DNA of 64,000 nucleotides from Sulfidibacter corallicola (GCF_017498545.1 NZ_CP071793.1:3162001-3226000); one strand, 5' to 3'; shown: positions 20,783 through 32,697, numbered from the stretch's first letter. The notes: a model not told the origin generated them from the sequence alone. Made by a program: numbers and translations.

Positions 20783-23700
20783 ATGACTCGGTCCAGGACG
20801 AACGCAAGCATGGCGCAGGTGACAGACCAGGTGATTCACGTTCTCATCAACGATACCGTCAAAGACTACTTCCTCCAACTCTCGCCGCCGCAGCGAAAAC
20901 GGTTTCGCGCCAAGTTCGAATACCTGGAAAACGGATTGTGGGACACCGGCCTCAAAGTCAAGAAACTCAAGGGCACCTCTTCCAAAACCATCTTCGAGGG
21001 CCGCCTGGATCGTGGCAACCGAATCCTCTTCACCCTCGGCCGCGATCGCATCGCCGGCGAGGACGCCCTGCTGATCTACGTGTGGGCGATCGTGGTCCAC
21101 GACGACATCGACAAAAAGAGCCGCATCATCGCGCCCCAAGGCGTGCCGTTCCTCCAATTCAACGCGTACAGGGAGGAGCTTCACGAGTCACTGGAGCTGG
21201 AGGACCTCGACGCGGCCTACATCACCCAGGAACGCATCACCGACCCGATCGCCGAGGAGACGGCCGGCCAGCGCTGGCACACCCTGGCCGAACCGGAGTG
21301 GCAGCGTCTGGAGCGCTACAGTCGCGACGACTTCGCCCTGTTCCTCTTCCTCACACCCATCCAACGCGACATCCTGAGAAGCCCGCCGCCGCTGCTGGTC
21401 TCGGGAACCGCCGGCAGCGGCAAAACGACCCTTGCCGTCTACTACCTGTTCAAGGATGTCCTGCGCCACCAGAAAAAGTTGTTCATCACCTACAATCGCC
21501 GTCTTCGCGATTTCTCCCAAGGCCTCTTCAAGGCCCTGATCAACGAACACCCCGAGTCGGGCGACTGGCACGCCCCGGATTTTCACACCTTCAAAGATTT
21601 CTGTCTGTCGATCTGCCGCCACTTCAACCAGCCGTTCCCACCCGAAAAGGAAGTTCATTTCGGGCGTTTCCAAAAGATGTACGGCGAAGGACAATCGGGC
21701 GCGCGCCACGATGCGGCCCTGGTTTGGGAGGAGATCCGGGCCATCATCAAAGGTGCACTGCCCCAAGCCAACCTGGAAATCCTGCGCACCTGCCACCGGC
21801 GATTGGGCGAGGGCAATCTCAATCAGGACCAAATCCTGCGGCTCCAGGATCAGTTCCGCCAATTCGCCAAGCTCGCCTCGACCAAACCGATCGCCGAAGC
21901 CGCCCGCAAGCGGTTTGGCGAATCGCTGAATCGCTTCGCCGTGAACCTACCGCAACACCTGGCCCAACACCCCGACCGCGTCGCCGACCTGCTGGATCAG
22001 GCCCGCCAATACCTCGAATCCCGCAAGGACCTGACGACCCATCGTTACCTTTCGCTCTACGAGTACGAGAGCCAGGGTCGCAAAAAAGCGCCCAACTTCC
22101 GGTTCGACCGCAAGGAGATCTACCACATCTTTCTCTGGTACCAAAAGCAATTGGACCGCAACGGCCTTTGGGACGAACTGGACCTGGTTCACGCGACGGG
22201 CCGGCTCCTGGCCGAACGGGCGACGGACGCGTTCCGCTACGATTTCATCATTTGCGACGAGATCCAGGATTTGACCGACATCCAACAGGAGCTGCTGTTC
22301 GGCCTGGCTCGCAACCCCTACAACCTGTTCCTCTGCGGCGACAGTCGCCAGATCATCAACCCCAGCGGCTTTCGCTGGGAGGAACTGCGCCGCCACTTCT
22401 TCGAACGCGATCTCAAGGTTCCCGAACCACGGTTTCTCTCCATGAACTTTCGCAGCTCGGGCAATATCGTGGAGTTGGCCAACAGCCTGCTGACGCTCAA
22501 GGAGACCATCTTCGGGTCGCGCAAGGACGAACGCAGCGAGGATTGGAAATTCAAGGGTCGGCCGCCCATGGTCGTCACCGGTCTCGACGATGGGGCCATG
22601 TTGGCCACCGTGCGTCGGGCGGGTGCGAATCGCACCATCCTGGTTCGCACCGAAGCGGAACAACGACGCCTGATGAAGCTGCTGGAAACGGAGCTGGTGT
22701 TCACCATACGCGAAGCCAAAGGCCTCGAATTCGACACCGTGCTGCTCTGGAAATTCGGTGCGGATCCGCTCACCCTCGACATCTGGCAGGCGATCCTCCA
22801 AGGCAAGGAAGTGGATCGTCACGAGGCCAAGATTCGCCACGAGATGAACCTGCTCTACGTCGGGATCACGCGCGCCAAAAAGGATCTGTTGATCTACGAA
22901 GGCCAGGCCGGATCGGCGATTTGGGATGCCCCGGAGTTCGCCGAGCAAATCTTCCGCACCGACGACCAGGAGCGGATCGCCCAGGTTTGGGATGTGGTCA
23001 GCACCCCCGAAGAATGGGCCACGCAGGCACGCTACTTCCTGGACCAGGAGCACTTCAAGGCGGCGATGGAGTGCTTCAAGAACGCGAACGACCCGAACGG
23101 GCTCGCCCTGGCCGCGGCCCGCCTGCACGAACACCGCGGCGAATGGCGTGAGGCCGCCGAAAACTATGTACACTTGGGTATGGACCGCGAAGCGGCCATC
23201 CACTTCGAGCGGGCCGGCGCGTTCGACCAGGCCTTTCCCCTCTGGACCCAGTTGGGAGAAACCGAGCGCGCCATGCGCTGCGAAGTGGAACTCCTGATTG
23301 GCGACCGGCACCTGAAGCAGGCCGCCGAACACCTCGTCGCACTGCACGAACCCCAGCGTGCCGCGACGTTGTTTCTGCAAGCCAAGCAATTCGCAGCCGC
23401 GGGCCGACTCTTTCGGGATGCCCTGAACCAGCCCGAGGACGCGGCGAGCGCGTTCGAAAAAGCCGGCGAGCTGTTGGAAGCCGCGCCCCTGCTGGAAGCC
23501 CTGGGCCACAAGGAACGAGCGGCCTATTGTTTCCTGCGCGGCAAGGATTTCCTGAGCGCCGCGGCCCTCTACCACGAGCTGGGCGATACCGGCAGTCAGA
23601 TCAAGGCCCTGAAGCAGGGCAATCACAAACGCGAGCTGATGGAACTCTGCGCGCAACGCCGGGATTTCGAGGACGCGGTCAAGTACGCCGGTCAACTGGA

Positions 23701-24592
23701 CAAGCACTGGCTGGGCACGTTCGCCGATCGCGAGTTGGCGACTGGCGACCCGTTCAAGGCCGCGGTCGGGTTCAGCGCCCTGAACGACTATGCCCGTGCG
23801 GGGGAAGCCTACCTGAAACTGGAGCATTACGAGGCCGCCGCACACGCGTTCGCCACGGCCAGGGATATTCGAAGGTCCTGCGAGGCCTTTGCGCTCTTCG
23901 ATCCCAGTATGGCGGTTTACAGGGCCTCCAATTGGTCCGAGGACCTGGAAGCGGGTTCTCCCCATCTAAAAAAGTATTTGAAATTGCTTCACGAAAAGGA
24001 TCCGAAGGAACTCCACGAGCAGGCCATCGGCCTGTTCGTCGATCACAAATACATCCCGGCCGTCTACGCGATGGAACTTCAGGGCGGACCCGGGCTGGAA
24101 CTCGGCATCGGCTACGCGGCCCTGGATCGTGAACAGGAAGCGATCCAGGTCTGGAAAAACGTCTCGTTACGCGATTTTTCCCAACTGCTCACCCTCGACT
24201 TGAAGCAGAACGACAAAGTCGGGTTTTTCGTCGAATTCATGCTGTACCACTACCCGTGGGACGAACAAACCGGCGGATATATGGAAGATTCCCTGGCAAC
24301 GGTGTACCATCAAAAGATCGTTTCCCTCATCGATACCTGGTTGGAAAAACACGGCTCGGTGGCAGCTTTCGCCCGTTGGGGCGATATTTTGATTCACTAC
24401 GCGGAAATGGGCGCGTTTTGGCAATCCATCGTGCGCGCCACCGTGACCGGTCATTGCACGGATCTCCTGGAACCCTACCTCGACAACCTGGACCAAAGCC
24501 ATCCCCGCACGGCCAAAAAGGCGCGTCAAGCCTACCAAACCCAATCGAAGAAAGCCAAAGATTCGGACCAGCACAACCCACCGCCCGAGTAG
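20783..24592 (+). CDS. RelE-like/UvrD-type SF1 helicase/TPR fusion protein
   Basis: 1269 residues from ATG 20783; ATG 20810 (MAQVTDQ) is an equally possible start and neither has a strong ribosome-binding site. Residues about 12-120 look like a RelE/ParE toxin fold (KVKKLKGTSSKTIFEGRLDR, GNRILFTLGRD, LIYVWAIVVHDD). Residues about 190-705 are a complete superfamily 1A helicase: motif I SGTAGSGKTTL (about 207), Ia FITYNRRLRDF, II FIICDEIQDLT (about 491), III FLCGDSRQI, IV NFRSSGNIVE (about 554), V REAKGLEFDTVLLW, VI YVGITRAKKDL (about 691). From about 735 to 1120 there are degenerate TPR-like helical pairs (AAENYVHLGMDREAAIHFER and similar). The layout recalls TRANK1-like helicases. It is a single gene with no neighbouring antitoxin or nuclease. 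A role in nucleic-acid surveillance or defence is conjecture. Confidence 0.85.
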   Translation: MTRSRTNASMAQVTDQVIHVLINDTVKDYFLQLSPPQRKRFRAKFEYLENGLWDTGLKVKKLKGTSSKTIFEGRLDRGNRILFTLGRDRIAGEDALLIYVWAIVVHDDIDKKSRIIAPQGVPFLQFNAYREELHESLELEDLDAAYITQERITDPIAEETAGQRWHTLAEPEWQRLERYSRDDFALFLFLTPIQRDILRSPPPLLVSGTAGSGKTTLAVYYLFKDVLRHQKKLFITYNRRLRDFSQGLFKALINEHPESGDWHAPDFHTFKDFCLSICRHFNQPFPPEKEVHFGRFQKMYGEGQSGARHDAALVWEEIRAIIKGALPQANLEILRTCHRRLGEGNLNQDQILRLQDQFRQFAKLASTKPIAEAARKRFGESLNRFAVNLPQHLAQHPDRVADLLDQARQYLESRKDLTTHRYLSLYEYESQGRKKAPNFRFDRKEIYHIFLWYQKQLDRNGLWDELDLVHATGRLLAERATDAFRYDFIICDEIQDLTDIQQELLFGLARNPYNLFLCGDSRQIINPSGFRWEELRRHFFERDLKVPEPRFLSMNFRSSGNIVELANSLLTLKETIFGSRKDERSEDWKFKGRPPMVVTGLDDGAMLATVRRAGANRTILVRTEAEQRRLMKLLETELVFTIREAKGLEFDTVLLWKFGADPLTLDIWQAILQGKEVDRHEAKIRHEMNLLYVGITRAKKDLLIYEGQAGSAIWDAPEFAEQIFRTDDQERIAQVWDVVSTPEEWATQARYFLDQEHFKAAMECFKNANDPNGLALAAARLHEHRGEWREAAENYVHLGMDREAAIHFERAGAFDQAFPLWTQLGETERAMRCEVELLIGDRHLKQAAEHLVALHEPQRAATLFLQAKQFAAAGRLFRDALNQPEDAASAFEKAGELLEAAPLLEALGHKERAAYCFLRGKDFLSAAALYHELGDTGSQIKALKQGNHKRELMELCAQRRDFEDAVKYAGQLDKHWLGTFADRELATGDPFKAAVGFSALNDYARAGEAYLKLEHYEAAAHAFATARDIRRSCEAFALFDPSMAVYRASNWSEDLEAGSPHLKKYLKLLHEKDPKELHEQAIGLFVDHKYIPAVYAMELQGGPGLELGIGYAALDREQEAIQVWKNVSLRDFSQLLTLDLKQNDKVGFFVEFMLYHYPWDEQTGGYMEDSLATVYHQKIVSLIDTWLEKHGSVAAFARWGDILIHYAEMGAFWQSIVRATVTGHCTDLLEPYLDNLDQSHPRTAKKARQAYQTQSKKAKDSDQHNPPPE

Positions 24593-25076
24593 CGCTCCCT
24601 CAATAGATCAAATAAACTTTTATTTTCAATTTACCCAGCTCTACAGCATTCACACAATCATATCCATGAAGTGATTTTTTTCACAAAAGCTCACTCGTAC
24701 TTTTTGTCGCAAAGTTTCTGACACGGCGCAGCATGGATGTGCTAATATGCGCCCATTCTCGGTCCTCATAGGCGCTAACCATTTGTAAACCGTAAGGTTG
24801 TCCATCTGCCCCACCGGCTCGGCCGAGTGGCGGCAGAAGCGTCCTGCATGGTCACAACCCTCGGGAACTGTTGGACGGCCATTCCCTAGCGGGTTTTCCC
24901 ACCCGATCGACCCCCACCGGGTCATGTCCAATCACGGGCCCGAATCCCATTCGACATTTATGACATGACTCTATTTATGTCCTTTCTCTTGTGCTGCCCT
25001 CCCCCGCACGAATCGATTATTTGGGCGCCTCCTTTCGAGGAACCGTGATTCATATATGTAAAGGAGCACAACACCC
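24593..25076 (+). other. Intergenic region with possible structured 5' leader of the TonB receptor
   Basis: 484 bases. The first 130 are AT-rich with no GC terminator for the helicase gene. From about 24771 to 24940 several hairpins can be drawn (annotated separately). A strong ribosome-binding site, AAAGGAGCACAACACCC, precedes the receptor ATG. A frame on the other strand (24650-24931) has no recognisable protein features. Confidence 0.5.
24771..24940 (+). ncRNA. Candidate structured leader RNA upstream of TonB receptor
   Basis: Three successive potential stems on the plus strand: AACC-GTAA-GGTT (24788-24799), with a GNRA-type loop; a long hairpin at 24806-24836 pairing CTGCCCCACCGGC with GCCGAGTGGCGGCAG around a TCG loop (13 pairs, two single-base bulges); and CGTCC/GGACG (24840-24877) enclosing CTCGGGAACTGTT. 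It fits no riboswitch consensus that I can recall. The position upstream of an outer-membrane receptor is one where metabolite-sensing leaders are common. No covariation evidence is available. Confidence 0.35.
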
Positions 25077-27782
<2,706 letters not shown>

Positions 27783-27792
27783 GCGGAACCAA

Positions 27793-27821
27793 GGCCGGAG
27801 GCACGATCCTCCGGCCTTTTT
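27793..27821 (+). terminator. Intrinsic terminator of TonB receptor gene
   Basis: GGCCGGAGG-CACGAT-CCTCCGGCC-TTTTT, a perfect 9-bp GC-rich stem, 6-base loop and T run, 10 bases after the stop codon. Confidence 0.93.
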
Positions 27822-27906
27822 CGTTCGCACTCGGCGCAGCAGGCCCACAAGCCGAAGCGCCAAGGTCGACAGTTTCCCGCATGGCCGAAAAAGACGTCGT
27901 GGCTGA

Positions 27907-27941
27907 AGGTGGAGCAGCCTGCGCCACCAATCGAAGCAACG
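27907..27941 (+). repeat. REP-like element (degenerate head)
   Basis: GAAGGTGGAGCAGCCTGCGC followed by CACCAATCGAAGC. The hairpin and tail match the array A type, but the GTAG head reads TGAAG, so the copy is decayed or recombined. Confidence 0.6.
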
Positions 27942-28094
27942 TAACCTTCAATAAACCGATGACTTCATGAGCGAAGCGCTCCCTCTTCGCATTGCCGCTG
28001 CCGATCGGAGTCAATTTGCTGGCAGTGCTGGAATGCCAAAAGCGGTGTCGTGCCAGGGGGTTCACGAGGGACGGTAAGCCCGCGGGATGAGCTC

Positions 28095-28623
28095 GCTGAA
28101 GTGGTCCGTCACCGAAGTTCCCTGAACCCGGAACACATCTCGACCTTCGTCGGCGAGAGGGTGTAAAGATGCACGCCTCGCTCTTGAGGCACTGCCAATG
28201 CTTGCTTTATAAGGCTTCGATCGGTTGAGCAAGCTGCCTGCGCGGCCCGGCTCAACCTACAGGCTGGGCGTATCTCTCGGCTTTCGGGCACTTCGGCCCG
28301 CCGTTCGCTGAAGTGGTCTGTCGCCGAAGTTCCCTGGAAACCCGGAACACATCTCGACCTTCGTCGGCGAGAGGGTGTTAAGATGTACACCTCGCTCTTA
28401 AGGCACTACCAATGCTTGCTTCATAAGGCTTCGATCGGTTGAGCAAGCTGCCTGCGCGGCCCGGCTCAACCTACAGGCCTTACGCCCCTCCCGCGATGCG
28501 GGGACTTTGGACTTTGCGGCTTTTGATTGGCGTCGCGAGGGAAAGGATCGGCTTCGCTCTTTGGCGCAATTGATTGCTGTTGCTTGGATTGCTTCGAAGC
28601 GTCGGCCCGGCGGGCCAACCTAC
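28095..28623 (-). repeat. Array C: 212-bp tandem unit followed by an inverted copy of the array A unit
   Basis: Two units start GCTGAAGTGGTC at 28095 and 28307 (period 212). Both contain ACATCTCGACCTTCGTCGGC, GAGAGGGTGT and the hairpin CGGTTGAGCAAGCTGCCTGC followed by GCGGCCCGGCTCAACCTAC. Directly after the second hairpin, 28475-28623 is the reverse complement of the array A spacer (TTTGATTGGCGTCGCGAGGG, AAAGGATCGGCTTCGCTCTT, AATTGATTGCTGTTGCTTGG) and ends in the hairpin GCGTCGGCCCGGCGGGCCAA followed by CCTAC. Confidence 0.85.
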
Positions 28624-28791
28624 AGGCTGGACAGATCTCTCGGCTTTCGGGCACTTCGGCCCGCCGTTCTTCGCTGAATTCGGATATGCCGACGTCGACA
28701 CTTCGCTCTCTAATAGGCTGATTCTTTGTGAATTACGTGCCCCGAAGTTTCGACCCAGCCGGTTTGCTGCGCCTGTTTCGGTATGCAGGAA

Positions 28792-31700
28792 CTACATGTT
28801 GCCGTTGGCCGGTGGCTGGTTGGGATTCGGCTCGGGTTGCACCCGCCATCCCGCCGACGCCGAAATCCGCTCGATCGAGGCGCCCGTCGGTGCCTCCCGC
28901 ACATGGGGTTCGACCACCTCGCCGCGTGCATCGCGGAGCTGCGAGCTGTTGCGCTCACCGTAGATCACGGCATCGATCGGCAGCGTGTCGATTCGCACCA
29001 GCGGCGCACGAACGTTGAACAGCGCGACCCCCTCGGCATCGGCCCCGCCGTTGCCGAGATTCAACCGCTCCGCCGGCTTGAAGTCCAAGCGCGGGTTGGC
29101 GTTGCGATCGTTGGATTCCGGCCCGCCCACGACGAACGCCTGGCGCGGGGCGATCCGCCCCGCGAGGGGAATCAGTTTGGTGGCATAGGAGATACCCGCC
29201 AGACCCAGACAGGTGCCGGACAAATCCAGCTCCTGATCGCTGAGGTTGGTCAATTCGATCCACTCCAAACCGGAATCGCCGCCTTGGGGATTGAACAGCA
29301 CCTCGCTGATCACCAAGGCTCCGGGCGGAATGCGGAACAGGCCGCCCTTGCTGTTTTTACCGGGAGACGAGCGCCGCCCCGACAATTCGGGATGGGTCTG
29401 CAGGGGCGCATGGGTACCGTCGGGCAGGCGAGCCAACGAAGTTCCCTCCTCCGCCGAATCGAACGTCACCGTCCAGATCGGTCGACCGTCGCCGTCACGC
29501 AGGATGAGCCGGTCACCCGAATCGTTGAGGCCCAAGGCGCCGGTGGACGCCTTTTGTACCAAGGCTTGCTGCGTGGTCGATGTTTCGAGGCGTGGGTCCC
29601 CTCCCCCGAACAGGACCAGCACCTGACCCGGTGCCACCAGGGTCCCCGCGGGAAACCGGTGCCGCACCCGCACGCCGTCCTCGAGCCGAAACTCACTCAA
29701 ATCGAACACTTCCAAGCCGAGGTTGAGCAGCTCGACGAACTCGTCTTCGTCGGATCGCTGCACCCCGTCACCGTTGAGATCGCTGCGCGGCGCGGCCATC
29801 AGCTCGGTCAAAATCAAAGGTGGGTGGTGGATTTCGTCGCTGAACAAATCGGCGCGATCGCGCGGGGTCAATGCGTAACCCTGGGACAGGGGTGGTGTTC
29901 GATCGTACTGGGTGACGATGCCGACCACATCGAAGGGACCCAACGGGCTCGATGCGCCGGGTAATTCGCCGCGTTTGTCGATGGCGAGCGTCAGGGTCCG
30001 GGCCGCGTCGCCCTCGCCCACTCGCGCCCGCAAGCGCCGGCCGTCCGTTTCGGGAATGCGCTCCCCGGCCGGCAATCGAACGCCATTGACCCGCACCAGC
30101 CGTCCCTCCAGCGCTTCTCCGATCTGATCCACGGAAACGATCTGTGGGGCCACCGGTTTGCCGCGCCCCAAGACGTCCAAGCCTTGGTTGCCGAGATCGT
30201 CGCCGGCATCCAACGAGAGATCGCCTTCCCGCTGATTCAGTTCCCCAACGGCTTGCACCAGGTCGCCGAGACGCGCCCCCACTTGAACCGATGCGGTCAC
30301 TTCGATGCCGGCGGTGGCATCCTGGAGGTAGAGACTCGAGAATCCGGACGTCAAGAGCCGGTCCGCCTCGGCGGACACGCGACCGCGCACCCGAGCGCCA
30401 TAGCCGAAATACCGGGCAAACCCACGCTCATTCACCTCCCGCAACCGCGAAATTGGCGTCACTCCCGAGAAGAAACCCTGGCGTGCCGAGCTGATTCGCC
30501 GGCCCTGAAGGTCCTCGGCCTCGATCCAGTAGCGAACCAGGGCGCCGTTGCCCATGCTGGGCAGCGAGGCCGCCACCAGGTTCGGATCGCCATTGCGGGG
30601 TTTCATTTCGAGGGGCGTGATCGGGCTGCCATCGACTTCGGCGTGGAGAAAGGCCTCACGGTAGAACCGCACCCGAGCCAGGATGCGCGTGCGGCGGTTG
30701 GAGGGCGGCACGTACAAATCGCGAAACACGTCCAAAATGGCCGGTGGGAACCGCTCCCGTCCGGTCCCACCATCTCCGACGGTCGTTCCGTCACAGGGAC
30801 GCACCACGGGTTCGATCAACGGTGCCGACACCCGGTACCAGGCCCCATCCGAAATCACCTGAATCGAGCCGCCTCGGCCGCGCGGGGCCAAGCCGTCATC
30901 GGGATCGGCGATGCCGTCGGCCAGACGATAGTCGGCGCGGGGATCGGTCAGTTTCGAGAGATTGGTCTGAAAAAAGAGTGGCGGTTCGCCAAAGGAATTC
31001 GCAGTGGTCTTGATCCGCCGGACGATCCTCTCGTTGGGATGCCCGTGGCGGTTGTTCGCCGCGTTCTGGCAAATGGCGACCTCGGGTTTGAGCTGCGCCA
31101 GAAAGGGCTCGGTGGAACTGGTGCGGCTGCCGTGATGGTTGACCGTGTAGATGTCCACATCGCCGATCGCGGGAGCCACGCGCTGTTCCACGGGCGGCAG
31201 GCTGAACGATTCGTTGCCGAGCAGATCGCCGCCGATGAATGCGTCGAACGCGCCGAACCGAACCACCAGGGCAACGGAAGCCGCGTTCTCGAATTGCGAA
31301 GCTTCGGAGAGGTCGACGCGGTTCCCGTCGATCAGCATGCCGTTGACGGCGACACAGGTCACCGTGACCCCGTCGCCCAAATCGAGGATCTCGCCCGGTG
31401 CGATGGTCCTGCGCTGAAACGCCGCGGCGGCGGTCTTGTAATCGCGATAGGCGAAGGTTTTCGGAACTTTGCCGAACTCTCCGCGATCCAAAATCTGGGT
31501 ATCCGGAGCGAGCGGCAGGAACCCCAGCAGTTTGTCCATGCGCCCGATGTGGTCTTCGTCGTAATGGGTGGCCACGACGTAGGCGAGTTTGGTGATCAGG
31601 CCCCGTTCCATCAAGGAGGCCACATAGTGTTCGAGCACATCGTCGGTATTTTTCTCGGGACCGGCGTCGACCAGCATCGCGGTTCCGTTGGGGGCGACGA

Positions 31701-31824
31701 CGATGGTGGCGGAGCCCTGCTCGATGTCCGGATAGAAAAGACGCAGATATTGACCCGTCAGGGGTAGACCCAGGCCACAGAAGAGACAGAAGCAGCTAAC
31801 CAAACGAGGCAGACGCGACCACAT
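28792..31824 (-). CDS. Secreted ComEC-like metallo-beta-lactamase-fold protein with OB-like region and two lamin-tail domains
   Basis: 1010 residues from ATG 31824, which has GGAGG six bases upstream; a longer frame from 31857 lacks this. Signal peptide (LVSCFCLFCGLGLPLTGQ). Residues about 28-310 form a ComEC C-terminal-type metallo-beta-lactamase domain: GSATIVVAPNGTAMLVDAGP, metal motif THYDEDHIGRMD (about 85) and NHHGSRTSS (about 228). The middle includes a beta-rich module and, at about 475-660, an OB-fold-like region (YLQDATAGIEV, GRLVRVNGV). Two lamin-tail domains follow: LILTELMAAPRSDLNGDG (about 668-800) and LVISEVLFNPQGGDSGLEWI (about 838-955). The parts suggest an extracellular nuclease or phosphodiesterase. 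It is a single gene transcribed leftward. Confidence 0.85.
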   Translation of the reverse strand: MWSRLPRLVSCFCLFCGLGLPLTGQYLRLFYPDIEQGSATIVVAPNGTAMLVDAGPEKNTDDVLEHYVASLMERGLITKLAYVVATHYDEDHIGRMDKLLGFLPLAPDTQILDRGEFGKVPKTFAYRDYKTAAAAFQRRTIAPGEILDLGDGVTVTCVAVNGMLIDGNRVDLSEASQFENAASVALVVRFGAFDAFIGGDLLGNESFSLPPVEQRVAPAIGDVDIYTVNHHGSRTSSTEPFLAQLKPEVAICQNAANNRHGHPNERIVRRIKTTANSFGEPPLFFQTNLSKLTDPRADYRLADGIADPDDGLAPRGRGGSIQVISDGAWYRVSAPLIEPVVRPCDGTTVGDGGTGRERFPPAILDVFRDLYVPPSNRRTRILARVRFYREAFLHAEVDGSPITPLEMKPRNGDPNLVAASLPSMGNGALVRYWIEAEDLQGRRISSARQGFFSGVTPISRLREVNERGFARYFGYGARVRGRVSAEADRLLTSGFSSLYLQDATAGIEVTASVQVGARLGDLVQAVGELNQREGDLSLDAGDDLGNQGLDVLGRGKPVAPQIVSVDQIGEALEGRLVRVNGVRLPAGERIPETDGRRLRARVGEGDAARTLTLAIDKRGELPGASSPLGPFDVVGIVTQYDRTPPLSQGYALTPRDRADLFSDEIHHPPLILTELMAAPRSDLNGDGVQRSDEDEFVELLNLGLEVFDLSEFRLEDGVRVRHRFPAGTLVAPGQVLVLFGGGDPRLETSTTQQALVQKASTGALGLNDSGDRLILRDGDGRPIWTVTFDSAEEGTSLARLPDGTHAPLQTHPELSGRRSSPGKNSKGGLFRIPPGALVISEVLFNPQGGDSGLEWIELTNLSDQELDLSGTCLGLAGISYATKLIPLAGRIAPRQAFVVGGPESNDRNANPRLDFKPAERLNLGNGGADAEGVALFNVRAPLVRIDTLPIDAVIYGERNSSQLRDARGEVVEPHVREAPTGASIERISASAGWRVQPEPNPNQPPANGNM

Positions 31825-32088
31825 GATTGACCTCCACGGGTGGTTCCGTTTCTTCATGGCGATCTTGGTTGTCCAGGGATATCTATATACACTTTAGCGC
31901 GACCCCATACTTTTTCCCACAAACAATAATTTATCGACCAAGAAATCACAGAGCGCGAACATGGCGCGGTGCGTTCGGGGATGGCTGGTTGTGCAACCCA
32001 GCATGGTGTCCTATGGAAAGAATTTTTTTCACCACGGAGGACGCGGAGGCCCCGGAGTTCCCGCATTTGTGAGAGGGGCGTCGTCGCG

Positions 32089-32110
32089 GTAGGTTGGCCC
32101 GCTGGGCCGA
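32089..32110 (+). repeat. REP-like element
   Basis: GTAGGTTGGCCCGCTGGGCC followed by GA; the hairpin is of the GGCCC type, but the TCGAAG tail is missing and runs into TTTTTAAC. Confidence 0.65.
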
Positions 32111-32292
32111 CTTTTTAACGGAATTTCCAACCAATACACCAAATCAGGATTTCTACCCTATCTTCAAACTTTACACAGTTTGTTACATAAGAGCCGCACA
32201 CCGGCGGGCAAACCCAGCTCGATCTCGAGAGAGAAACAACGCGATGCGAGCCGACTCGGAGAGCCCGCACGTGCGATAGAGGTGTAAAGCCT

Positions 32293-32339
32293 GTAGGTTG
32301 AGCACGGCCGGTATGGCAGCTTGCTCAACCAATCGAAGC
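32293..32339 (+). repeat. REP-like element with enlarged loop
   Basis: GTAGGTTGAGCACGGCCGGT followed by ATGGCAGCTTGCTCAACC and the tail AATCGAAGC. GGTTGAGCA pairs with TGCTCAACC. The loop is longer than in array A and carries its own GGCCGG core. Confidence 0.7.
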
Positions 32340-32431
32340 GACTTGGTAGAAATATTTTGCGCCATCGAGAGATCGGAGGCCCGACTTATCTGCTTCGCTC
32401 TTTTACGACTCGATCTTTCGAAGCCTTGATC

Positions 32432-32464
32432 GCTTCGAAGTGTCGGCCGGGCCGGCCAACCTAC
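32432..32464 (-). repeat. REP-like element
   Basis: GCTTCGAAGTGTCGGCCGGG followed by CCGGCCAACCTAC, the reverse orientation of the GGCC-type hairpin. Confidence 0.7.
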
Positions 32465-32697
32465 CGCAGTGCCGAATCTCAAAGAATGCGGGAACTCTGA
32501 TCATGGATCGTTTCGGCAAGTTCATCCGGCGGATGATCCTACCGGGCACGACGAATCTCTCGGCATTCCGGCCATTGGGATTCAAGTGGGTAACGAATCG
32601 AAGCGAATCGCTTGGGAGTTCCCGCCTCCGGGTACGCTGTGACCTTTGTGGTGAAAAAAAGAAGCTACGTCCGATCTCAACCAACCCCAGAAACAGG

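Larger units (their letters stand above)
27783..28791. other. Convergent intergenic region with REP arrays
   Basis: About 1 kb between the TonB receptor and the end of the leftward secreted MBL/lamin-tail gene. It holds the receptor terminator, one isolated REP-like hairpin and array C. No credible gene was found. Confidence 0.7.
32022..32661. repeat. Imperfect inverted repeat pair flanking three REP-like hairpins
   Basis: The left arm at about 32022-32064 contains TTTTTTTCACCACGGAGG, CGCGGAGG and GGAGTTCCCGC. The right arm at about 32614-32661, read on the minus strand, contains TTTTTTTCACCACAAAGG, CCCGGAGGCGGGAACTCCC. The arms enclose about 550 bases with three REP-like palindromes. The layout resembles a non-autonomous mobile element, but no target-site duplication was identified. 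Confidence 0.5.

Noticed and set aside
20470..23151. Long plus-strand frame overlapping the helicase gene
   Set aside because: Pro/Arg/Gly-rich nonsense composition, while the other frame holds all SF1 helicase motifs.
24650..24931. 93-codon frame on the minus strand upstream of the TonB receptor
   Set aside because: No ribosome-binding site, unusual composition, and the same DNA is better explained as a structured leader.
24771..24940. Cobalamin riboswitch before the TonB receptor
   Set aside because: Only a GGGAACTGTT string is suggestive; the B12 box and the GGTGNAA segment are not present in the right order.
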